Program-made: the position numbers and the translations under genes
NCBI RefSeq assembly: GCF_001039355.2
Contig: NW_019775025.1
Span: 220,081 to 284,080, forward strand
DNA length: 64,000 nt
Reading direction: 5' to 3'
DNA from: Lingula anatina
Taxonomy: Eukaryota > Brachiopoda > Lingulata > Lingulida > Lingulidae
Shown: piece after piece, positions 55,900-64,000 of the stretch
Position numbering within the stretch: position 1 is the first letter of the stretch
Layout: each line of letters opens with the position of its first letter
The notes under the pieces: model-generated
What the model saw: only the letters and a program-made list of their open reading frames with translations
What the model was told of the DNA's origin: nothing
Database searches by the model: none

Positions 55900-57880
55900 T
55901 AGAGACGTCAGTGAACTATGACACTCAGAATCTGCACACTTTGATGTCTTTGAATAATAATACTTCAAGGTACGCGTTAGGCTTTTTTGTATTGTAAATG
56001 GATTTTTCTTGGAAATTACTGACATTTTCCCCTTAATCGCTTAGTTATGCTCTATTAAAAACCGTGGAGAAATTTACGATCTACAAACACTTCCTCGGGA
56101 CGAGCTTCCTATGTAAAGATCAAAATACCATATAAAACGTGGCCGAAGGATAATCATAGATGAAAAAATATCATTATTCTTAAATGCAAAGAGAACAAAC
56201 TCCTGATTATATTAGCTTAGTACCTCACTAATGCCCTAGTTAGGAGAAATTTCTAAGACAGTGTCGCATGAATAGTAAGAGCCATTCGGGGCCAGCAATG
56301 AGTATCTTCATTATTTGAGTATTTATAGTTGTATAACTGTATATTTCTAAAGGTATCTCTATTGTACATTTTCATTGTATCCATGTAGATGTGTACCCTA
56401 CAATAAATAAATAAACCAACATGGTAAGGCCTAAAATTCATTATGCACCTTACACGTCATTTAACTCCGGTGTTATAAGTAATATACCACACCTGTTCAG
56501 GTGCGTGTGCACTCAATACTGGACAAAACGTGTCTGAGAGACACTTTGAATGGAAAGGGAGGGCACGTGAGCAGGTTTAAGTATTAAAGCACAGAAGGAC
56601 TCGATAGAGGACAACCCCTCTCCACCAAACAAAAAGTAGTTTTATGCTATAACTATATAAAAGCAGAAGAATAGGTCAAGGGTTTGACGAGTTTCTTCCT
56701 CGCTCTCAGACTGTCAGTGAAGAACACCACCACCACTAAAAAGTGAACTCTTGAGTCACGCCAGTGACGCACACACGTTGTGCAATGTTTCTATAATACT
56801 GACTCACTCAATTCATTTTAATGTTTTATATCATTATACCCTTCAGTCTGAAAAAAATCAACTGTAGATAGTGATATGAAACAGCTATGAAAATATTACT
56901 CATCTATAATGCATGCGTCGCTGATGTGACTCAGATTTCCTTTTTTTGCGGAATGACCCTGGTAAGGTGTATCGTATTTTATTCATCTAGGGAGGAAAGA
57001 GATGGGTGCTTTGATTTTTAAAATAAATGAACTGGGAGTGGGTGGAAATTCATTTTAATTATGTGCAAATGGCTTCATTTTTGCCCTGTGAAATTTTCAT
57101 TCCAGTGGTTGAATACACATACACCTAGCTGAAAAGATGACTGTGTGACAACAAAAACGACAAAAGCAATATACCATTAATTGCCGATAAGCAAAGGAGT
57201 GAATCTTATGAACAAGAACAAGTCTAGGGGACGAAACGGGCAAGCCCTACTATCCCCCCCCACACACACACACATACCCACACAGCTTCGGAAGCTCCGC
57301 TCCCCCCCCCTCCCCATATAAAATAATATGCTATATGCGATATGCATTTGGTGCAGTTCTTTCTCGGCTCTACAGCAAAAAATATTTGTCATTGTAACCC
57401 TGGTCCTCCCCCAAGTAAAACCCTGGGTCCTCCAGTGAGCGCGTGTATGTCATGTGACCTATAGCACCACGTGACAGAAAGCGTTCACAAGCTGTAGCCC
57501 TATGTTATATGTATGAATACAAAAGTGAGATCACCAAGTTTATCAAGTATGATCGATAATTAACGCACAGGTATATTGATGGCGCAATTCAATTACTGAT
57601 AGCCGATATATACATCGATACCCCCTCTAACCCACGTAGTGCATATATACAGTATATGAAGGTACATTTACTACATATCAACATTACCTATCGCATTGAC
57701 ATATCTCTTGATTATGAGAGCGTGCAGTGAATAGTGAAAAATCATCTATAAAAGGTACGTATATTCTGTGGACATGTAGAAAGGCCTGTGATCTTGAATT
57801 TGGTGCATACACGTGTGTAAATAACGGGAAACTGTGCCGCATGGGCAATCTTTAAAGTGACTGCTCGAACACCTACTGCA
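55900..57880. other. Intergenic interval upstream of the MIEAP-like gene
   Basis: No exons are recognised. It contains C-rich and CA-rich low complexity at 57257-57312 and the presumed promoter and 5' UTR of the plus-strand gene starting at 57881. An upstream ATG at 57841 opens a five-codon frame (MGNL and stop) just before the main start, a possible uORF. Confidence 0.45.
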
Positions 57881-60472
57881 ATGGGAGCTGGATTTTCTTC
57901 TTCCGAAAACGCCAAGAAAAGAAACCTTTTAATGCGGGTTAGTTACACGCCAGCGTCTGCCAGCCATATAATAAGCTTCACGGCTGCTGGCCCTGGCTTA
58001 ACTAAGACTCAACCCAATGGCACTGACACGTCTACTCCAGGTAATAATGCAAATGTAAGGTTGAGCCAGAAAGAGAAGGACGAAAAAAAGGAGACGACGA
58101 GCATTAGATCTTTTTTCAAACTAATTTTCAAACCTAATGCTCAGTTTCTTACCACTAACCCAAAGCCGAGTCCCGCTCAAAACAATCTCATCAAAGCACA
58201 AGAAAAAACAACTCATCCAGAAAACGTCATCACCACCAAGAACAAAGATGGACCGACACCGACAGCAACGAGAGTGACAGCAACATCTAGGCGCTCTGAA
58301 AGACGGGGTGGTTTCGTACGGGTCTCTTACACGCCTTCGTTGACAGGACATGAAATCACTTTTACCAATGTCTACAGAAGATTGAAATCAAAGGAATCAG
58401 ATACTACACGTAATAGGTAGGATTAGGATACTCGGGAATAAGATTGAGTTCGGAAGCATTTTAGGTGAAAAAAGGCCAACTTAAGTTATACACTGTATTT
58501 TTCGAGCTACTCTGAAATGTTTCTTTCCCTTCATTAATATTTCTGCGACACCACGCTATTCTGTCTACCTCTACAAATTAAGATAACTATAGATACTTAG
58601 CTTACATGTATTTTTCTTATTTATCAGGATATAAAAAGATATTTAAAAAATTGGTCGGATGACAAAGACTGTACATGTATGTGAAAGTGAAAGTATACTT
58701 TGAAATAACCTCTATCAATTTTAATTTTAAAAATTGCTTACATGGATTTTCTCCTCTTTTTTCTAGTGATCCGATCACGCGGACAGTGGCAGGCCAACAA
58801 ATGCGTGTCCATGCTGCAAAGGAGGAATACTTAAGTCTAAAGAACATACAATGGAAAGAGGCTCGTCTTGAGCTGAATAACCTCCGTGGTGACCTTGACA
58901 TTGACCGTATTCTATTTGATATACTCATGGTAAAGTCAGTTAGTCAATCATGTATTATAACTGCCGAGATAAGGTCAACACAGACAATACAGTTGCCTTC
59001 ATTGCAGTCTTTTAGTTTTTAACTAATTAAAATTATGGACCTGCCAAAATAACCTATATCTAAACTTGAATGTTAAACACACATATTACTACTATAGACC
59101 ATATGCTGAGTGCAATCTATATGCTCTGAATATGCTACTGTGCTGTAAATAACATATTTTCTTAAGAAACACCCATATCTAGGTTTCAATCGGCGGCAGT
59201 TCATGATTCTGAAATGAAGTCAAACATTTCTACTAGAACTATTTATACCTTTAATGCAATACCGCTTATGTTTTCTTCCTTTTTATATATTTATTTATTT
59301 ATTTTAATTTATCAATCAATTAAGTTGTTTGTTTGCTCACGGCTACCAATAAGGCCTCTTATGCTGCTGTGATCCAACACAGGGAGGAACATTTCATCAT
59401 ACCACTTTTACAACCGTTTGGTGGGAATGGAGATAAAAAACAGGTGAGTTGTGAAAAAGTAAATTTACAGGTATTGCATATGGTAGCTTTATTTTAAAAT
59501 ACTTCATCTCAGAGCGACAGAACTAGTTAACATAGTTTATAATTATATGTGACACCGTGACATGGCATTTTTGCGTCATTTGAATGTATGACGTCACGCA
59601 AACAATGCTAAATATGTGACGTCACAAACAAAATAAAATCACATGGTGTCCAATACATGACGTCACTTCATTGGAAATGGCAATTTATTATTTTTTTGTT
59701 TTTATCAGGAAAAGAAAAGAACTTTACCACCTTGGCTTGAGGAGTCGCTTTTCATCTTTTGGGCAGACCTAGCTGATACCGATACGGCAAGTTTTGCCGA
59801 TTTGTGCGAGGTAATAGGGCATGTTATGAATAAAGGTGACAGTGAGCACCGGTATATAGCAGGCGCTATGAATACAAAAAAAAAATGAAATAGCTAAAAT
59901 GTCTGTAGCTCGTAAGCTCTCACTACCACCACGCTTAATGTATGACAGACACACTGATAGTCTATTTTCTGCATCTGTAGTTCTAAAGGTTTTTTTATTT
60001 TACAGTACCAAAAGCGCCAGTCTTACTGGGAAGTCTTACAAGACCAATGCATACTCTTATGCTAAGCTTGATGTGTCCATAGCACTATGTGTAATCCAAC
60101 TATTTCTTCTTACATTTCAAGTATAACACTTACGTTGCTTGCATTTCAAATTTACATTCCCGTCTTTGTGTTGCTTTTCAGCAAATACTTGAAAAAACCA
60201 CGCTGTCATCTGAAAAGGATATTGCACAATTTACGCAGACTCTGGCATACATTGACTCATGTCTAAAAACAACCTGGCGTATAATTAACAACCATTTGAT
60301 CCTCGATGCAGAGGATACTGTATACAGCGGTAGCAAACACGCAGTGGAAAATGATGTCTGTGGCTCTCACGCCACCGCCGTAATAGAGAGATACATCTGG
60401 CCTACACTCTTGGACAGGTTCGGGGATGTGGTCTGTAGAGGCTGTGTGCGGATGTGTCTTCATCAAGTTTAG
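57881..60472 (+). CDS. MIEAP-like (mitochondria-eating protein) C-terminal-domain protein
   Basis: Five exons (57881-58416, 58767-58929, 59354-59443, 59709-59810, 60182-60472) join in phase to 393 residues. The protein begins MGAGFSSS, which fits an N-myristoylation signal. Residues ~1-180 are basic and low in complexity, with a duplicated motif, RVSYTPASASHIISFT and RVSYTPSLTGHEITFT. From ~180 the sequence DPITRTVAGQQ, YLSLKNIQWKEARLEL, ILFDILMASYAAV, LEESLFIFWADL and, near the end, VIERYIWPTLLDRFGDVVCRG follows the pattern of the C-terminal domain of SPATA18/MIEAP proteins, which act in mitochondrial quality control. The family call rests on remembered patterns and is moderate. The exon-3 acceptor (CAATAAG) lacks a good pyrimidine tract. 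Invertebrates, including molluscs, often have many copies of this family. Confidence 0.65.
59589..59665. promoter_or_regulatory. Cluster of three CRE-type TGACGTCA palindromes
   Basis: Perfect TGACGTCA sites occur at 59589-59596, 59617-59624 and 59658-59665 in the third intron of the MIEAP-like gene. This 8-mer is the full consensus for CREB/ATF bZIP factors. Three in 77 bp of AT-rich DNA is far above chance. It may be an enhancer, or part of a repeat that happens to contain the motif. Confidence 0.5.
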
Positions 60473-60536
60473 TTTAAAATTTTAAGACTAAAAATTTAAA
60501 ACAATAATAGGAAAAGGGGTATAAGATATATGGTAT

Positions 60537-60704
60537 CAGGGGCGGATTTAGGGCGTCTTCTGGGTCTTCCGGAAGACGGTCAGATTTTCAACTTTACGTT
60601 GATGGGTATCTAATTTTTTCTGTCGGAAGACGGTCAAAAATGGAGGATGGACCAAGAAAGATAAATTGGAAGACTGTCAGAAAATGACCCTGGATCCGCC
60701 CCTG
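60537..60704. mobile_element. 168-bp MITE, copy 2, with 5-bp target duplication
   Basis: The ends CAGGGGCGGATTTAGGG and CCCTGGATCCGCCCCTG are inverted repeats, and GGTAT flanks both sides as a target-site duplication. It has the same length as the copy at 55459-55626, which confirms the borders. It lies just beyond the stop of the MIEAP-like gene. Confidence 0.88.
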
Positions 60705-60836
60705 GGTATAATCTTTTAGACTAATATTTGATAAAACTTTGATACAAGAGAAATTGGAAGTTGTCCAAAATGAAGTCAGAAATGAAGCTCTAGAGACGTG
60801 ACTGATGCTTCAGACCAAAACTTTCGTGGGAAATCT

Positions 60837-60950
60837 CTTTCTCTCCCCCCCTCTCTCTCTCATGAAATACATGTACATGCATTTGAAAGCTGTAGTCTCC
60901 CTCCCTCTCTCCCTCTCTCTCCCTCTCTCTCTCTCTCTCTCCCTCTCTCG
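60837..60950. repeat. CT-rich microsatellite
   Basis: (CT)n and CCCTCT repeats on plus, with no coding significance despite open frames. Confidence 0.85.
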
Positions 60951-61281
60951 TATCCCATGTTTAATCAGTATTCATTTCAAGCAAAGCAGTGACAATAAAT
61001 ATATGACAAAAATAACACGTTGCATTTACAAAATAGGTGCTGAAAATAAGAGAGAAATTCAACAACAGTCTAACATTCAAGATTTTTTAAAACACCGGGA
61101 ATTTAAAAATACAACAGCAACTCGCTTGTCATGTGAACATTGAGTGAGGAATAAAAAAATTTTACCAACACAACACAAAGGTATATATGAAAATACAGAC
61201 ATTGAATAATCAAGTATGAAAAACAGCTGCTGTGTGTGAAACTGCCATCATAGTCACAGTTGTGTTACATAATGCTTTGTT

Positions 61282-61283
<2 letters not shown>

Positions 61284-61331
<48 letters not shown>
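61284..61331. repeat. (TA)n microsatellite
   Basis: About 24 TA units between the MIEAP-like gene and the secreted-protein gene. The surrounding 61000-61830 stretch shows no exon. Confidence 0.9.
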
Positions 61332-61333
<2 letters not shown>

Positions 61334-61836
61334 GCACGTCTGGTCTGTTGTTCAATCACTATCAGACGCAAAGGACGATGAAACTGACTGGAGAATAACA
61401 ACAGCTCTATCCCAGAGTGTTATTTGTGTTTTGCTTTTGTTATTTTAATGTTAGTGTCCCATTTCTGAGAATGATAATGGTCTAATTATGAATAAATAAA
61501 TAAAGGAAGCAAAGTACACGAAAAAATAAAATAAAAGTTATTGAGATGAATGGAAAAAAACAGATAAACCAAAATCAGGAGTCAATATGTAAATGCATAA
61601 ATATTTCAATCAATTTGTATTCAAATGAATGAATGAAGCAAGTAATTAATCAATCGCCAATTTGAAATAATATTGCACCTGATAATCTGCGTGAAGCGAT
61701 TATTTTACAAAGCCCGCATGGCAGTTGTTTTCGTTGTATGTAAATTGAAAGGGTTTCGGCAAATAATTCAAACCCAACAGACTGTGCGTGACTGGCAGAA
61801 TTGCACACTTTGGCTTTGGGAGAGCGACGCGAAAGA

Positions 61837-63720
61837 ATGAAGACGCAATTTCTCTGGAGTCTTCTCTTACCACTCATGGCTGTGGTCATCCACAATGTCA
61901 AGAGCCAGGACGCTGAGGCATCACCTACGTTGTCAGAGATAAGTTCTATGGTTCAAGATTTAAAGGTAAAGATAATTAATTAAGTGGGAATACTATGCCA
62001 ACGTAAGTAATTGTCTGGTTTTGTAAACTGTTTTATTTTCGGTTATTTAACGATATTGCCTTGCCAACTTCCATCTCTTTAAAACGATGTCGAATTTGGT
62101 AGCATTTTTAAATCATTATTGAAATATCGGTTGAAGTTATTTTTACGAGAGAAAATGTTGCTAATATCATTGTTCTTTTCACAATTTTTTCTGCTTAAAT
62201 AAATAATAAGGATAGGTTACAAATAAAGTTTACCTCACAATTTTCTTATCTCATTCAACTTTTTGTTCCGACGCTAAATCATTTCATTGATAATGATTAG
62301 TTGTAAATCATGTTTGACTGAAAATTACCTCTAAATTTACTTCTTTCATATTTTTTTATAAATATTATGAGAATAAATTTCAAACCACGTTGGATATAAA
62401 ATTTCCTCTTAACTCCGTTCAAATCCCCGTTTAAATGTTTTGAATATTTCCTGATAACTATATATTGCACATCATATTTGACAAATAGCAACCCCCTTCA
62501 GGGCGGATCCAGGATTATTTGAAGGGGGGGGGGTGTCCGGTTTTTATAAAGACAGGCCTCGGAAGCGAAGCTGGTCCTGGACCCCCACCCCCACCCCACC
62601 CCCCACCCCCTCCTACTGGCCCTGGACCTACATGTATGGTTCAGCTAGTGAAAATTCTAGAGGGGACCTAATTCCAAGAGGGCACTATTGGTGTGATTTA
62701 TTTAGAAATTCGCCACTGCCTTTCATCTTTCCAGAACGTTGTGGATCTCCTAGCAAACCAGCTGATGATGCAGCAGTTGATAGTAGAGGAGAAAGCGAGG
62801 TTCGACGGGGCGTCTGGAATCAAGCAGATTCGAATGGATATTGCCGGTAAGAAATCACCACTCTTAAAATCAGTGTCAGTTTATGTGTAGGCTATCGAGT
62901 GTTTGCTTAAGGTTATATTTTTGTGACTACTTTAAAAAAAGATCACCTTGAGATCAGATGCTCAATTTTAACATGAAAAATGTTTTTGGGGATATAAGGT
63001 TGATGTCAGTTTGATTCACCAAACACCATTGGTTATTTTTATCCTGCCTCACGTTTCCCTGTGTTTATGTGCGTGTGTTCCGGTTTGTTTGTGCGCGTAC
63101 GTGCGTGTGTATGTGATCTTGCCTGAATGTATGCTTGTGTATGTGTGCATTTGTTTACGGTAACAGCATGTGTGAGTACATTCGTGCATAACGTTTACGT
63201 GTGAGTTTTGCGTGTATATATATTTTTTACTGGGTGCGCCCATCCAACTTCCACCTTCAAATTCGGCCCTCGTTTTCACGAAAATAAGAAAATTAAAAAA
63301 GATCTTTATTTTTAGGCACGCGCCCGTATCACACGCCCTCCCACGTGCGAGACAGCGTAGCAGCCTACCACGATCATGCTAATTACGATAGAACCGTGGG
63401 CATGGGGGAGATCTCCGCCGTCTTGAATGGGGTCGAATTTAAGACCAGGCACAACGACTTCAAGCTGGTCATGCCGTGTACAAGCGATGAGTCTTATCAC
63501 TGTATAGAGAACATCCCCTTCCCGCCCGTCCCGCCAGAGGTCAGTATAATTGACGCATGCGTATTCTCTCGAAATTTTAAAGGATATCTTTTTAGAGGTC
63601 TGTCGAGAAGTTCACAAAAAATTTAATTTGTACAAGTTTTTGGTGCTCTTTTTTTAGGACTTTTTAAACGTCGAGTTAGCAAATAAATTGAAGTACTTGA
63701 CCAAACAAGTGTTAAGAGAG
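61837..63720 (+). CDS. Secreted uncharacterised protein (signal peptide, short coiled segment, His-rich domain)
   Basis: Exons 61837-61965, 62735-62846, 63316-63539 and from 63658 join in phase. The first exon encodes a signal peptide (MKTQFLWSLLLPLMAVVIHN, then VKSQ) and an amphipathic stretch, SEISSMVQDLK, that continues into NVVDLLANQLMMQQLIVEEK. The third exon encodes GTRPYHTPSHVRDSVAAYHD, then NYDRTVGMGEISAVLNGVEF, TRHNDFKLVMPCTSDESYHC and ENIPFPPVPPE. The fourth starts DFLNVELANKLKYLTKQVLRE and either ends at a TGA at 63754-63756 or splices at a weak donor after 63720. I recall similar unnamed secreted proteins in molluscs (pattern GMGE...NGVEF.TRHND) but know no function. Extracellular location is inferred from the signal peptide. 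Confidence 0.75.
62499..62615. mobile_element. Fragment of a CAGGGCGGATCCAGG-type transposon end
   Basis: CAGGGCGGATCCAGGATT resembles the terminal repeat of the 168-bp MITE family and is followed by a G-run and a C-rich stretch. No second end is visible. It lies in intron 1 of the secreted-protein gene. Confidence 0.4.
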
Positions 63721-63769
63721 GTGATTTCGTGGTCAAAAGCATGCCCTGGTCTTTGAAGGACGTGATCAT

Positions 63770-63771
<2 letters not shown>

Positions 63772-63829
<58 letters not shown>
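63772..63829. repeat. (GT)n(GA)n microsatellite
   Basis: GT repeats of about 23 units followed by GA repeats, shortly after the last visible exon. The window then ends in T-homopolymers (63911-63924 and 63974-63996). Confidence 0.9.
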
Positions 63830-63831
<2 letters not shown>

Positions 63832-64000
63832 TGTGTTAGAAAATATTTCTGTTTTCAATCAGCTGACAAAATATTCCACACTGAAATTAAAACGTTATAT
63901 ATTACGGCGATTTTTTTTTTTTTTCATCAGGAAGGGCATGTCTTTTAAAGAAATTATTTTAAAACTAGCGTGTTTTTTTTTTTTTTTTTTTTTTTTCGAG

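Noticed and set aside
62400-62440. A tRNA-like B-box (GTTCAAATCC)
   Set aside because: No A-box or cloverleaf partner sequences at the right spacing on either strand.
1-64000. CRISPR arrays, bacterial operons or prophage
   Set aside because: The window is a spliced eukaryotic genome; repeats seen are microsatellites, minisatellites and transposons without spacer structure.

Overview
This is a eukaryotic nuclear window, AT-rich and intron-rich, from an animal that is most likely a marine invertebrate. The coding content suggests a lophotrochozoan (mollusc or brachiopod type): a mitochondria-eating-protein-like gene, a transmembrane protein with repeated lamin-tail domains, a secreted pentraxin-fold protein, and Tx1/L1-like and RTE-like LINEs. 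That placement is inference. The assembly is a draft, with five single-N joins (526, 12456, 22244, 26567, 51988) and two long N gaps (38713-39081, 50624-51022). At least one single-N join separates two identical copies of the same sequence, i.e. an unmerged overlap.

1-11.4 kb, minus strand: a HERC4-type E3 ligase gene. I could join 23 exons in frame (930 codons: seven RCC1 repeats, spacer, most of the HECT domain); the catalytic-cysteine end lies off the left edge. It has a pair of near-duplicate 48-nt exons at the HECT start that look mutually exclusive. 11.4-17.6 kb is mostly non-coding with a minisatellite.

17.6-26.4 kb, minus strand: a transmembrane protein with four lamin-tail-domain units, a cysteine-containing juxtamembrane region, one TM helix and two alternative last exons, only one of which carries an FxNPxY-type tail motif. 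Its N-terminal exons are missing beyond the join at 26567. 26.6-27.5 kb, plus strand: one large exon with 22 copies of a nine-residue Ser-Leu-Pro-Gly-Gln repeat. 27.5-33.1 kb, minus strand: an apparently intact two-ORF LINE whose 3' end lies 27 bp inside the intron that follows this repeat exon.

33-44.4 kb: gene-poor, with repeats, one N gap and an orphan signal-peptide exon at 41.6 kb. 44.4-54.6 kb, minus strand: a complete three-exon secreted pentraxin-like gene with a decayed RTE-type LINE in its first intron, a THAP-domain fragment on plus, and the first two exons of a Golgi-type carbohydrate sulfotransferase. 53.8-61 kb contains several MITE-like inverted-repeat elements.

57.8-60.5 kb, plus strand: a five-exon, 393-residue MIEAP-like protein with an N-terminal Met-Gly-Ala-Gly-Phe-Ser myristoylation-type start. 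61.8-63.7 kb, plus strand: a secreted, uncharacterised protein of at least 176 residues. I see no operon-like organisation; the genes appear to be independent neighbours. The most promising signals are the two sets of alternative exons, the multi-LTD receptor-like protein, and the MIEAP-like gene with CRE palindromes in an intron.
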